DNA of 64,000 bases from Mycobacterium gastri (lineage in GTDB: Bacteria; Actinomycetota; Actinomycetes; Mycobacteriales; Mycobacteriaceae). A model generated the notes under the pieces. It ran no database searches. It was given only the letters and a program-made list of their open reading frames with translations, and was not told the origin of the DNA. The stretch is taken from NCBI RefSeq assembly GCF_002102175.1, contig NZ_LQOX01000115.1:1-64000 (forward strand), given 5' to 3'. Of the stretch, positions 18,520 to 27,705 are shown piece after piece; position 1 is the first letter of the stretch; every line of letters begins with the position of its first letter. The translations under genes were made by a program, and so were the position numbers.

Positions 18520-19977
18520 CTACAGCCACCAAGACGCCGCCGCGTCGAGATGGCGACGGATGCGGTAGCGAGCCAGGCTGTCGTCGCCGGCGCGGATCGC
18601 CTGCAGAATCCGCAGGTGAGCGTGTTCGACGGCGACGACGTCCGCTGCGGTCGGTGGCTGCGCTCCGGTGCTGGACCAGTGCCGGCGAAAGAGTTCGGCG
18701 ATTATCCGGAGAAACAGCTCCAGCAGCGCATTGCCGGCCAGCTGAGCCAGGCCGATATGGAACCGGAATTCCTCGACCGCGGCCTTACGCATTTCGCCTG
18801 CTGCCTCGTCGGCGGCGAAATCCGTGGACGGGTCCAGCGTGTCGAGCATGGCCGCCACCTCGGGCTCGTTACGAAGCTGCACGACTTTCGCCACGTTGGC
18901 GATCTCGATCGCATCCCCCACGCAGCGTAGGTCTTCGCGACTTGGCTTGCGGTACTGCAGGTACAGCGCGATGGTGTCGATGCAGGCCTGCGCCTGGGGC
19001 CGGGTGACGACCAGCCCACCGCCGGGCCCCCGGCGCATGTGGGCGATCGTGTGGTATTCCAGCAGCCGCACCGCCTCCCGCAGCACCGCGCGGCTCACGC
19101 GATAACGCTCCAGCAGCGCGGCCTCGGTTCCGAAAACCGAGTCGACCTGCCAACCGGTGGCGGCGATATCGTCGGCGATCGTGGCGGCCAGCACTTCGGC
19201 GAGCTTGCCGCGGGGCGCTTCGAGGTCCAGCCGCCGTACCTGCCGGGGCGGTGCCCCTGACCTATCACCGCGCTGATGCCGCTGCAGCCAGGCGGTCACC
19301 GCTTGCACGTGCCGCTCGCTGAGCGCCTTGGCGCGCGCGGAATCTCCGGCGGTGACTGCCGCGGCGATACCCGAATGGTCGTGGTGCAGCCGGTCCAGCG
19401 CCTCCAGCGCCTCGGTCGCCGAGTCGGTCCGCGAGGACAGCGCATAGCGTCTGGTCAGTCGCATCGAGACTTCGATAAACAGCTGTAGGACAGGGTTTTT
19501 CGATTGCCGTGCAAGCGCCACATGGAACTCGTCGCGCGCGGCGGGCAATCCCGGCTGCTGCTGCTCCGCACCCAACACCGCCCGCAGCCGCTCGATTCCG
19601 GCTTCGTCGATCTGTTCGGCGGCAAGAGCAGCAGCCAGCGGCTCGAGCACCAGGCGCGCGTCTAGCAGGTCATCCAGGGTGGTGCCCCGGTATTCGAGAT
19701 AGATGACGACGGCGCGGGTCGCCGGTCCGGCATCGGGTGCGCAGACGAGCAGCCCGCCATTGGGTCCGCGACGCATCCGCGCCACCTGATGGTGCTCGAC
19801 GAGCCGAACGGCTTCGCGCAGCACCGACCGGCTGGCGCCGTATCGCTTCTGCAGAGCGCCTTCCGAGCCCAGCGACGCCCCGACGGGCCAGCCGCGGCGG
19901 ACGACCTCGGCCTCGATGCAGCGGGCAATCTGCACAGCTCGCTTGTCGGTCCGGACTGCCTGTGGCTCTACACTCAA
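18520..19977 (-). CDS. Tandem-duplicated GntR/FadR-type regulator (Rv3060c-like)
   Basis: 485 residues, about twice the normal length. Two complete units each have a winged HTH (LQKRYGASRSVLREAVRLVEHH and LLERYRVSRAVLREAVRLLEYH) followed by an FCD effector domain. The wings carry matching RMRRGPNGGLLV and HMRRGPGGGLVV motifs. One chain therefore holds the two DNA-binding heads that a FadR dimer normally supplies. M. tuberculosis Rv3060c is similar. Position before fatty-acid genes suggests control of acyl metabolism, by inference only. Confidence 0.88.
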   Translation of the reverse strand: MSVEPQAVRTDKRAVQIARCIEAEVVRRGWPVGASLGSEGALQKRYGASRSVLREAVRLVEHHQVARMRRGPNGGLLVCAPDAGPATRAVVIYLEYRGTTLDDLLDARLVLEPLAAALAAEQIDEAGIERLRAVLGAEQQQPGLPAARDEFHVALARQSKNPVLQLFIEVSMRLTRRYALSSRTDSATEALEALDRLHHDHSGIAAAVTAGDSARAKALSERHVQAVTAWLQRHQRGDRSGAPPRQVRRLDLEAPRGKLAEVLAATIADDIAATGWQVDSVFGTEAALLERYRVSRAVLREAVRLLEYHTIAHMRRGPGGGLVVTRPQAQACIDTIALYLQYRKPSREDLRCVGDAIEIANVAKVVQLRNEPEVAAMLDTLDPSTDFAADEAAGEMRKAAVEEFRFHIGLAQLAGNALLELFLRIIAELFRRHWSSTGAQPPTAADVVAVEHAHLRILQAIRAGDDSLARYRIRRHLDAAASWWL

Positions 19978-19999
19978 TTAAGCTGCCCCACAACGAGAT

Positions 20000-21193
20000 T
20001 CAGCAAGTCAGCAGCATGCATCCGGCCACCGGACCGCCGCCCACCGACACCACGCCGACCTCCGGGCGCTGAGCCACCTGCCGCTCCCCCGCCTCGCCGC
20101 GCAACTGCAGACACCCTTCGTGCAACGCCCAGTAGCCGTGCATGCGCCCCGCCGAAAGTTGGCCTCCGTAGGTGTTCAATGGCAGTTCGCCGTCACGGGC
20201 GATCCGCGCCCCGCCCTCGACGAACGGGCCGGCATCGCCGTCGGCGCAGATACCCAGGGCCTCCAACCAGGCGATGGTCAGGAACGTAAAGCCGTCGTAC
20301 AGCTGGGCGACGTTCAGGTCGGCCGGTGTCAGTTCGGTCCGTGACCACATCTGGGCCGCCGCGTCCGACATCGCCATCTTGGGGTAGTCGTCGCGATGAA
20401 ACCACCCGCCGGCGCCGTCGGATCCCCCGATCGCCTCGACTGCCACGGCGCGGTGCGGGCAATCGCGGGCATACCCGGCGCTCGAGACCACCACCGCGAT
20501 GGAACCGTCAATGGGCACATCGCAATCCAGCAGCCCGAATGGCGTCGACACCGGCCGCGCGCCCAGATAGTCGGCCATCGTCATCGGTTCGCGGTAGACC
20601 GCCAGCGGATTCAACGCCGCGTTGCGCCGGCCGTTGAGGGCAACCCAGCCCAACTGCTCCTTGGTGGTTCCGTAGAGCTCCATGTGCCGACGGCAATTCA
20701 GCGCCAGCCAGTTCGCCGCCGAATAGGCTTGTGCGGCAATCAGATCGGTGATGTCGTCCATCGGCCCGACGACGGGCCGCGGGGCACCCTCGGGTAGGTC
20801 CAGCATCCGCGCCAACGGCGGGGCCGGCGCATCGTCTTGCGGTTTCACCGGTACGGTTCCGCCCAGCATCTGGATGGTCCGGTAGACCACCACATGCCGG
20901 GCGCGCCGCTCGGCCACCGCCCGGCACGCTGACATCACCGGACTCAGCAACCCGCCTGTGCCGAAGCCGGATCCGCAATCCCCGGCGTCGATCCGCAGCT
21001 CGGCGTTGACCTCGGCAGCGGGGGTGTCGCCCAGGGTCGCGATGCCGTCGATGTCGGCGGCGACCAGGCCGGCGTCGTCGATGGCGGCCCGCACTGCTTG
21101 CATGGTCAACTCGAGCCCCGGGATGCCGGTGCGCCGGCCGATGCGCGAGATGCCCAGGCCGGACAGGATCGCGTCCTTCTCGAAATACTTCAC
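20000..21193 (-). CDS. Thiolase-like lipid-transfer protein (SCP-x type)
   Basis: 397 residues from a GTG at 21193 (VKYFEKDAILSGLGISRIGRR). The thiolase fold is recognised from GIPGLELTMQAVRAAIDDAGL, GDCGSGFGTGGLLSPVM, and the C-terminal NTYGGQLSAGRMHGYWALHEGCLQLRG (catalytic His/Cys block replaced as in SCP-2/thiolase-like proteins). The divergent neighbour is a DUF35 protein; such thiolase-DUF35 pairs form aldolases or acyl-transfer complexes in steroid side-chain degradation (Ltp2-type). A similar role is likely. A palindrome sits between the two genes. Confidence 0.8.
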   Translation of the reverse strand: MKYFEKDAILSGLGISRIGRRTGIPGLELTMQAVRAAIDDAGLVAADIDGIATLGDTPAAEVNAELRIDAGDCGSGFGTGGLLSPVMSACRAVAERRARHVVVYRTIQMLGGTVPVKPQDDAPAPPLARMLDLPEGAPRPVVGPMDDITDLIAAQAYSAANWLALNCRRHMELYGTTKEQLGWVALNGRRNAALNPLAVYREPMTMADYLGARPVSTPFGLLDCDVPIDGSIAVVVSSAGYARDCPHRAVAVEAIGGSDGAGGWFHRDDYPKMAMSDAAAQMWSRTELTPADLNVAQLYDGFTFLTIAWLEALGICADGDAGPFVEGGARIARDGELPLNTYGGQLSAGRMHGYWALHEGCLQLRGEAGERQVAQRPEVGVVSVGGGPVAGCMLLTC

Positions 21194-21225
21194 CTGCGCC
21201 GTCCGGTAGCCGCGTGTACACGAAT

Positions 21226-21245
21226 CAATAGAGTGTACTGTATTG
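21226..21245. promoter_or_regulatory. Palindromic operator between thiolase and DUF35 genes
   Basis: 20-bp palindrome with CAATA...TATTG outer arms and a GAGTGTACTG core; 16 of 20 positions are symmetric. Its right end overlaps the earliest start codon of the DUF35 gene. A near-identical core (GAGTGTACTC) precedes fadE22 at 23826, suggesting one shared regulator. Confidence 0.55.
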
Positions 21246-21248
21246 GTC

Positions 21249-21584
21249 GTGTTCGCCCAGCCGCTGCTCATCGAGCACTGTGACCACTGCGCGCGGTGGG
21301 TGCATCCGGCCACCGGCGAATGCCGCGACTGCGGCGGGCCACTGGTGGCCCGGCCGGTGTCCGGGCGCGGCACGGTGTTCACCTACACGGTCAACTATCA
21401 CCCGTACAACCCGGACATCCCGACCCCCTATGTGATTGCCTTGGTGGAACTCAGCGAACAGAGGGGGCTACGTGTTGCCGCCAATATCGTTGGGTGTGAA
21501 CCGGATTCGGTGACCTGCGGAATGCCCGTCGAGATCCGGCCGGAGCGGGGTTCCGGCGGCGCCCCGCTGTTCGCCCCGGTGTAG
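21249..21584 (+). CDS. DUF35 OB-fold protein with zinc ribbon
   Basis: 111 residues from the GTG at 21249 (an in-frame TTG at 21243 is possible). The N-terminal rubredoxin-like zinc ribbon has CDHC and CRDC pairs (about residues 11-31). The OB fold follows (GRGTVFTYTVNYHPY, PYVIALVEL). These proteins partner thiolases in acyl-CoA or aldol complexes. The divergent thiolase gene is the likely partner. It may be translated from a near leaderless message. Confidence 0.8.
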   Translation: MFAQPLLIEHCDHCARWVHPATGECRDCGGPLVARPVSGRGTVFTYTVNYHPYNPDIPTPYVIALVELSEQRGLRVAANIVGCEPDSVTCGMPVEIRPERGSGGAPLFAPV

Positions 21585-21599
21585 TGGCGCCAGCCGGCG

Positions 21600-23765
21600 T
21601 CAGTTGATCAACGGATCGCGCGGCATGCCCAGAATCCGCTCAGCGATCTGGTTGCGGGTCACCTCGGAGGTACCCCCCGCGATCGCCATGCCACGCGCGC
21701 CCATGACCATCCGGCCGACCACCGCACCGGGACCGTCGAGCAGCGCGATCTCGGGTCCCAGCAACGCCGCCGAGATGGCAGCGCCTTCGATCATGTGCTC
21801 GGCCAGCTTGAGTTTGGTGACATTGCCTTCCGGTCCCGGGCCCGCACCTTCGACGCTGCGTGCGGCACGGCGCAGGTTCAGCAGCCGTAGCGCGTGATCT
21901 TCGGCCAGGAAGTACCCGACCCGAACCTCGGCTCCCGCCAACCGATCTGCTCTCCGCTGGGCCAGCTGCACCAGTTTGGCTGCCAGCCCTTCGTACAAGG
22001 ACCCACTGCCGCCGATGCTGACTCGCTCGTTGCCCAGCGTCGCCCGTGCGACCGTCCACCCGGAGTTGGGCGCTCCGACGACGTCCTCGTCGGGAACGAA
22101 CACGTCGTTGAAGAACACCTCGTTGAATTCCGAGCCGCCGGTGATCTGTCGCAGCGGACGCACCTCGACGCCGGGCGATTTCATGTCGATGATCACCGTG
22201 GTGATGCCGGCGTGCTTGGGGACGTCGGGGTCGGTGCGCACGGTGGCCAGGCCACGGGCGCAATACTGGGCCCCGCTGGTCCACACCTTCTGCCCGTTGA
22301 TCTTCCAGCCGCCGTCCACCCGGGTGGCGCGGGTCTTGACCGACGCCGCGTCCGAGCCGGCGTCGGGCTCGGAGAACAACTGGCACCAGATTTCTTCCTG
22401 CCGCAGCGCCTTCTCCACGAATCTTTCGATTTGCCAAGGTGTTCCATGCTGGATCAGGGTCAGGATCACCCAGCCGGTGATCGAGTAGTCCGGGCGTTTA
22501 ATGCCGGCCTTGCCGAACTCCTCCTCGATCACCAACTGCTCCACCGCATCCGCGGCGCGGCCCCACGGTCTGGGCCAGTGCGGCATCACGTACCCGGTCT
22601 CGATCAGCTTGTCCAGTTGCGCCTTCTTGTCCAGAGCCGCGATCTCGGCGGCGTCGGCGCGGATCCGGGTGCGCAACTCTTCGGCCTCGGGCGGCAGGTC
22701 CAGACTGTTGGCGCGGGTGGCCCCGGCCGCGGTGCGAGCGAAAACATCGCGGGCCGGCGCGTCTCCGCCCAGCAATCCCGCGGTCACCAGCGCCCGGCGC
22801 AGGTGCAGATGGGCGTCGTGCTCCCAGGTGAACCCGATGCCGCCGTGCACCTGGATGTTGAGCTCGGCATTGCGCGCATAGGCCGGAAACGCCAGCGCCG
22901 CCGCCACCGCCGCGATCAGGCGAAACTGTTCTTCATCTTCGGATGCCGCGCGGGCGGCATCCCACACCGCGGCGATGCCGGACTCCACCGCCACCAACAT
23001 GTTGGCGCAATGATGTTTGACCGCTTGGAAAGTCGCGATGGTGCGGCCGAATTGCTGACGCACCTTGGCGTAGGCGACGGCGGCGTCGACACAGTCGGCC
23101 GCGCCGCCGACCGCCTCGGCGGCCAGCAACGTCCGGGCCCGCGCCAGCGCCGATTCGCACGCCCCCGACAGGATGTCGTCGGCGCTGATGCTCACTTGGG
23201 TCAGCCGAACCCGCCCGGAACGCCGGGTGGGATCGAGGTTTTCCGGCACGTCTATCGACACACCCGCCCGGCCGCGGTCGAGCACCAGCACGTCGTCGCC
23301 GGCCGTGACCAGCAGCAGATCAGCCAGCCCGGCACCCAGGACCACGCCCGCCTCGCCGTCGGCGACGCCATCGGTGACCTGCACCCGGCTGTCGAGACCC
23401 ACGCCCGCGGTAACGGTTCCGTCGATCAGGCCCGGCAGCAGCCGGGCCTTCTGCTCGGCGGTGCCCTCTTTGGCGATCACCGCCGATGCGATGACGGTGG
23501 GCACGAACGGTCCCGGCGCCACCGCGCGGCCGAGTTCTTCGATCACCACCACGAGTTCGGGCAGCCCGTAGCCGGAGCCGCCGTGCTCTTCGTCGATGTG
23601 TAGACCCAGCCAGCCGAGTTCGACCAGCTGCGGCCAGAAGGGCGGTCGCTGTTCCTCGGCCGCGTCGAGTGTTGACCGCGCTGCCCAGCGGGCCTTCTGG
23701 GCCGTCAGAAACCCGCGGGCTACCTCGGCGAGTTCGCGGTGGTCGTCGGTGAGTGCGATACCCAT
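21600..23765 (-). CDS. fadE22: Double-domain acyl-CoA dehydrogenase FadE22
   Basis: 721 residues from the ATG at 23765. Two acyl-CoA dehydrogenase halves are fused. The N-terminal half (about 1-340) ends with VHGGIGFTWEHDAHLHLRRA; the C-terminal half has WCQLFSEPDAGSDAAS (FAD/substrate region), INGQKVWTSGAQYC, and the GGTSEVTRNQIAERILGMPR tail. Mycobacterial steroid dehydrogenases are often alpha-beta heterotetramers encoded by two genes; here both are in one chain. The length equals FadE22 of M. tuberculosis as I recall it. Substrate unknown; neighbouring thiolase-DUF35 and SDR genes suggest a beta-oxidation set. Confidence 0.9.
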   Translation of the reverse strand: MGIALTDDHRELAEVARGFLTAQKARWAARSTLDAAEEQRPPFWPQLVELGWLGLHIDEEHGGSGYGLPELVVVIEELGRAVAPGPFVPTVIASAVIAKEGTAEQKARLLPGLIDGTVTAGVGLDSRVQVTDGVADGEAGVVLGAGLADLLLVTAGDDVLVLDRGRAGVSIDVPENLDPTRRSGRVRLTQVSISADDILSGACESALARARTLLAAEAVGGAADCVDAAVAYAKVRQQFGRTIATFQAVKHHCANMLVAVESGIAAVWDAARAASEDEEQFRLIAAVAAALAFPAYARNAELNIQVHGGIGFTWEHDAHLHLRRALVTAGLLGGDAPARDVFARTAAGATRANSLDLPPEAEELRTRIRADAAEIAALDKKAQLDKLIETGYVMPHWPRPWGRAADAVEQLVIEEEFGKAGIKRPDYSITGWVILTLIQHGTPWQIERFVEKALRQEEIWCQLFSEPDAGSDAASVKTRATRVDGGWKINGQKVWTSGAQYCARGLATVRTDPDVPKHAGITTVIIDMKSPGVEVRPLRQITGGSEFNEVFFNDVFVPDEDVVGAPNSGWTVARATLGNERVSIGGSGSLYEGLAAKLVQLAQRRADRLAGAEVRVGYFLAEDHALRLLNLRRAARSVEGAGPGPEGNVTKLKLAEHMIEGAAISAALLGPEIALLDGPGAVVGRMVMGARGMAIAGGTSEVTRNQIAERILGMPRDPLIN

Positions 23766-23825
23766 CAGGGCCTCCTCGCGGCACTGCGCGGCCCGCGCCG
23801 TCGCGGGTCCTGCTGATTTTCTAAA

Positions 23826-23835
23826 GAGTGTACTC
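23826..23835. promoter_or_regulatory. Operator-like site upstream of fadE22
   Basis: GAGTGTACTC lies 61 nt upstream of the fadE22 start. It matches 9 of 10 bases of the core palindrome at 21231-21240 between the thiolase and DUF35 genes. Confidence 0.45.
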
Positions 23836-23867
23836 AATCCAGGCGCGCGCCCGGCCGACTCGGTCGG

Positions 23868-24638
23868 TTACTTGGGCGCGAACCGCTGGCCGGCGTCCAG
23901 GCGGATGCACTGACCGTTGAGCATCGGGTTGTCCACGATGGCCGCCGCCAGCTTTGCGTACTCGATAGGCCGGCCCATCCGCTTCGGGAAGGCCGCGTCT
24001 TTGACCAGCTGGGCCGCCATCTCGTGGGGAACCATGGCGGTCAGCCCGGTCAGGAACAGGCTCGGCGCGATGGCCAGCACCCGGATTCCCATCGACCCGA
24101 GGTCACGGGCCATGGTCAGGCACATGCCGGCGATCGCGGCCTTGGCGGCGGTGTAGGCGACCTGCCCGATCTGGCCCTCGAAGGCCGCGATGGATGCGGT
24201 GTTGATGATGACGCCGCGCTCTCCGGTCGATTCGGGGTCTTCCGGGTCGTTCTTGGCCATGTGCGCGGCCGCCAGCCGGCTGATGTTGAAGGTGGCGATG
24301 AGGTTGAGATCGATGACCGACTGGAAGGATTGGAGGTCGTGGGGGCCGGATTTGGTCAGGGTCCGCTTGGCGATGCCGCCGCCCGCGGTCGTCACCGCGA
24401 CATGTAGTCCGCCGAGGTTGTCGACCGCCGTTTGCAAGGTCTCTTCGGTTCCGGTGAAGTCGGTGACGTCGACCGGGTAGAACGCGCCGCCGAGCCCCTC
24501 GGCGACGGCCTTGCCGTCGGAGTTCTCGCGGTCGAGCACCGCGACGTGCGCGCCACGTTGGGCCAGCAACTCAGCGGTCGCGCGACCCATCCCCGACGCA
24601 CCGCCGATGACGACGACCTTCTTGCCGCTGATCTCCAT
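23868..24638 (-). CDS. SDR, 3-hydroxy-2-methylacyl-CoA dehydrogenase type
   Basis: 256 residues. The Rossmann motif GGASGMGRATAELL is at about 12-25, TTAGGG at about 84, NTAS (Ser), and the YTAAKAAI active site at about 162-169. The overall pattern (GQIGQVAYTAAKAAIAG, GIRVLAIAPSLFLTGL) resembles HSD10-like enzymes that oxidise 3-hydroxyacyl-CoA. It precedes fadE22 in the same direction and probably belongs to the same beta-oxidation set. A strong palindrome lies 21 nt before its start. Confidence 0.85.
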   Translation of the reverse strand: MEISGKKVVVIGGASGMGRATAELLAQRGAHVAVLDRENSDGKAVAEGLGGAFYPVDVTDFTGTEETLQTAVDNLGGLHVAVTTAGGGIAKRTLTKSGPHDLQSFQSVIDLNLIATFNISRLAAAHMAKNDPEDPESTGERGVIINTASIAAFEGQIGQVAYTAAKAAIAGMCLTMARDLGSMGIRVLAIAPSLFLTGLTAMVPHEMAAQLVKDAAFPKRMGRPIEYAKLAAAIVDNPMLNGQCIRLDAGQRFAPK

Positions 24639-24658
24639 CCGGACCTCCCTGCATTGGC

Positions 24659-24676
24659 TTGTCAGAATTCTGGCAA
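24659..24676. promoter_or_regulatory. Palindromic operator upstream of the SDR gene
   Basis: TTGTCAGAATTCTGGCAA is symmetric at 16 of 18 positions. A separate perfect 8-mer TAACGTTA follows at 24681. The regulator is not identified; the site has the size of a TetR operator. Confidence 0.55.
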
Positions 24677-24748
24677 TCTGTAACGTTATCTAGGCACGCT
24701 AGCGTGTCGGCCCGCAACGGTTGCCGGCGAGTCATGCCAAGCTGAACC

Positions 24749-26278
24749 GTGCTCCTTCTCGACGTGGCCACTACCTCACTCGACGTGGGCGCCACCTCGT
24801 CGCGGCTGAGCAAGGTCGAACGCATCGCCGACCTGCTGCACCGTGCCGCACCCGACCCCGAGCTGGTGGCGGTCCTCGTGGCGTGGCTCTCCGGCGAACT
24901 GCCACAGCGACGCATCGGTGTCGGCTGGGCGTCGTTGCGGTCACTACCGCCGCCGGCTGGGCATGCGACGCTGACCGTCGCGGGCGTCGACGCGGCTTTC
25001 TCCGAGATCGGCGCCACCTCGGGTAGCGGCTCGCAGGCACGCCGTGCGCAGTTGGTCTTCGAGTTATTCTCGGCCGCAACCGAATCCGAGCAGACCTTGC
25101 TGCTGCGGCTGCTAAGCGGAGAGCTGCGCCAGGGTGCGCTGACCGGGATTATGACCGACGCCGTCGCCAAGGCGGCGGCGATCCCCACTGGCGTGGTGCA
25201 GCGCGCCGCCATGCTGGGCGGCGATCTGCCGGCCGTCGCCGCCGCGGGTCTGACCGGCGGGGCGGCGGCGCTGGACGCGTTCACCCTACGGGTGGGCCGG
25301 CCGGTGGGCCCGATGCTGGCGCAGACCGCGACCGGTGTGACCGACGCGCTCGAACGTCACGACGGCACAACGATATTCGAGGCAAAGCTGGACGGCGCCC
25401 GAGTACAGATTCACCGCGCCGGCGACGACGTCACCGTCTACACCCGAAGCCTCGACGACGTCACCGCCCGGCTGCCGGAAGTGGTGGAGGCAACGCTGGC
25501 GCTGCCGGTGCGCGAGCTGGTCGCCGACGGTGAGGCGATCGCGTTGCGACCCGACCACCGTCCGCATCGCTTCCAGGTCACCGCGTCCCGGTTCGGCCGA
25601 TCGGTCGATGTAGCGGCCGCCCTTGCAACCCAGCCGCTTTCGGTGTTTTTCTTCGACATCTTGCATCGTGACGGCGACGACCTGCTCGACGCGCCGACCA
25701 CCGAACGGCTAGCCGTCCTGGACGCCGTCGTGCCCGCGAGGCACCGGGTGGACCGGCTGATCACGTCCGATGCGGCCGCCGCGGCCGCCTTTCTGGACGC
25801 GACACTGGCCGCCGGTCATGAAGGCGTGATGGCCAAGGCGCCGGGAGCGCCGTACCAGGCCGGGCGTCGCGGCGCGGGATGGCTCAAGGTCAAGCCGGTG
25901 CACACGCTGGATCTGGTGGTGCTGGCCGTGGAGTGGGGTTCGGGTCGCCGTCGCGGAAAACTGTCCAACATTCACCTGGGCGCACGGGATCCGGCCAGCG
26001 GCAAATGCGTCATGGTGGGCAAGACGTTCAAGGGGATGACCGACGCCATGCTGGACTGGCAGACCGCCCGGTTCACCGAGCTGGCCATCGGTGGCACGGA
26101 CGGGTATGTCGTCCAGCTGCGCCCCGAGCAGGTGGTCGAGGTGGCGGTGGACGGGGTGCAGGGGTCGTCACGTTATCCAGGCGGAGTCGCGTTGCGGTTT
26201 GCCCGCGTGCTGCGTTATCGAGACGACAAGAGCCCCCACGACGCCGACACCATCGACACGGTGCGCGCGCTGTACTGA
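24749..26278 (+). CDS. ligB: ATP-dependent DNA ligase LigB
   Basis: 509 residues starting at GTG 24749. The adenylation lysine is in motif [13 protein letters not shown] (Lys213). Other ligase motifs are GEAIALR (III), FFFDILH (IIIa), EGVMAK (IV) and GWLKVKP (V). The N-terminal DNA-binding domain (about 1-200) is present. LigB is a dispensable ligase in mycobacteria. Order with fadE22 and cstA matches Rv3061c-Rv3063. Confidence 0.93.
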   Translation: MLLLDVATTSLDVGATSSRLSKVERIADLLHRAAPDPELVAVLVAWLSGELPQRRIGVGWASLRSLPPPAGHATLTVAGVDAAFSEIGATSGSGSQARRAQLVFELFSAATESEQTLLLRLLSGELRQGALTGIMTDAVAKAAAIPTGVVQRAAMLGGDLPAVAAAGLTGGAAALDAFTLRVGRPVGPMLAQTATGVTDALERHDGTTIFEAKLDGARVQIHRAGDDVTVYTRSLDDVTARLPEVVEATLALPVRELVADGEAIALRPDHRPHRFQVTASRFGRSVDVAAALATQPLSVFFFDILHRDGDDLLDAPTTERLAVLDAVVPARHRVDRLITSDAAAAAAFLDATLAAGHEGVMAKAPGAPYQAGRRGAGWLKVKPVHTLDLVVLAVEWGSGRRRGKLSNIHLGARDPASGKCVMVGKTFKGMTDAMLDWQTARFTELAIGGTDGYVVQLRPEQVVEVAVDGVQGSSRYPGGVALRFARVLRYRDDKSPHDADTIDTVRALY

Positions 26279-26331
26279 GCGAGCCGCAACAGCCACGCCG
26301 GCGACGCGTCGCCGGATTCACACTCTCCCAG

Positions 26332-27609
26332 CTATAGCCGGGCGAATTGCGCTCTGTCTTCGGTGAATTCGGCCAGCATCCCCGTCGTCAGCGTCGGGCG
26401 GACCTCACCGATCGCGGTGAGGTAGTCCTCGGTGGTCGCCGGCTCCCCGCGGCCGTGCGCCATCTCACGATCGAAGGCCACCTGCGCTCCCTTGCGGGCC
26501 GCAAACTCGATGTCGGCCGGGGTGAACAGCTCGGTGGCCGCGACCAGCCGGTCGATGTCGATGCCCGAGTTGGCTTGGCCCAGATAGCGTTTCCATACCG
26601 CCATGCGCGCTGGCCGATCCGGTGGGCCGACCGGTATGACGTAGTCGAAGCGTCCGGGCCGCAAGAACGCCGAGTCCAGCGAGTGCACGGAATTGGTGGC
26701 GCAGACCAGCAGCCGCCCGTCGTGCTCGCGGAACGACGGGATGAGTTTCAGCAGTTCGTTGGTGACACCGGTTTCGACGGTGCTGGCACCGGCCCGCGCC
26801 ACCGCGATCTCCTCGACCTCGTCGATGAACAGCACCAGTTCGTCGAGTTCGTCGAGTTCTGCGAACACTTCCCGAAGGGATGCCGCCAGACCGCCCGGTG
26901 CCGCGGCAGCCAGCCGCGACGGGAACAGCTCGACGAAGGGCCAGCCCAGCCTCGACGAAATCCCTTTGGCGAAACTGGTTTTCCCTGTCCCCGGTGGCCC
27001 GAAGAGGATCACCGCCTTGGGTGGGCGCACGCCGTAGCGGTCGGCGACCTCGGGGTAGGCCAGCGGGGCGATGATCCGCTGCTCGATGATCTGTTTCTCC
27101 TGTTCCATCCCGGCCAGGTCCTGCCACAACCCCGGCGGCAGCAGCCGCCCGCCCAGCTCGGCGAGCACATTGGCCTGGTCCGGCCGCAGAAGTTCAACCG
27201 TCTCGTAGTACACCAAACCGTCGCGACGGGTATAGCCGGAGTTGTCCAGCGCCGCCGATCCCGTCGCCCCCGCGGGCAGCACCGTGCAGATCTTGCGCAC
27301 CCCGGCCGACCGCAGCCGGCGCTCCAGATCGGCCAGCAGCGCGCTGCCGATACCTCGCTGCCGCCAGCGTGCTGCCAGCGCGATCAGCAGGATCCAGGCC
27401 CGCTCACCGTCGGTCCGCGCAACGGCCATACCGACCACCTCGTCACCGACCTCGGCGACGACCGCGGGCTGGCCTGCCCGAGCGGCCGCCATCACCTCGG
27501 CGACAGTGAAAACCGGCTCCGGGGACCCGGGAGTACGGCTTTGATCCCATACCTGGATCGCCTGGTCCAGGTCGTCGTCGTCGTAGTCACGCAATCGCCA
27601 CAACGGCAT
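26332..27609 (-). CDS. GNAT acetyltransferase fused to AAA+ ATPase
   Basis: 425 residues from the ATG at 27609. Residues 1-140 are a GNAT domain with the acetyl-CoA loop RWRQRGIGSALL (about 82-92). Residues 165-425 are a single AAA+ module: Walker A GPPGTGKTS (204-212), Walker B VLFIDEVEE (259-267), sensor 1 CATNS and arginine-finger region LRPGRFDY. It resembles SpoVK/CDC48-type ATPases. A far longer frame runs into the opposite-strand cstA gene and is spurious. It converges with ligB and is divergent from cstA. I recall no counterpart between ligB and cstA in M. tuberculosis. Substrate unknown. Confidence 0.8.
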   Translation of the reverse strand: MPLWRLRDYDDDDLDQAIQVWDQSRTPGSPEPVFTVAEVMAAARAGQPAVVAEVGDEVVGMAVARTDGERAWILLIALAARWRQRGIGSALLADLERRLRSAGVRKICTVLPAGATGSAALDNSGYTRRDGLVYYETVELLRPDQANVLAELGGRLLPPGLWQDLAGMEQEKQIIEQRIIAPLAYPEVADRYGVRPPKAVILFGPPGTGKTSFAKGISSRLGWPFVELFPSRLAAAAPGGLAASLREVFAELDELDELVLFIDEVEEIAVARAGASTVETGVTNELLKLIPSFREHDGRLLVCATNSVHSLDSAFLRPGRFDYVIPVGPPDRPARMAVWKRYLGQANSGIDIDRLVAATELFTPADIEFAARKGAQVAFDREMAHGRGEPATTEDYLTAIGEVRPTLTTGMLAEFTEDRAQFARL

Positions 27610-27705
27610 CACCCAACGGTATGCCTGTTGCCAGGCTGCGCACAGCACCGTGGTAATGCAAGGATCACCGGGAACACCCGAGCGTGCGCCAAAGAGGGAG
27701 GGCCG

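Noticed and set aside
21894..23603. 569-residue plus-strand frame opposite fadE22
   Set aside because: Shadow of a high-GC gene; no recognisable motif.
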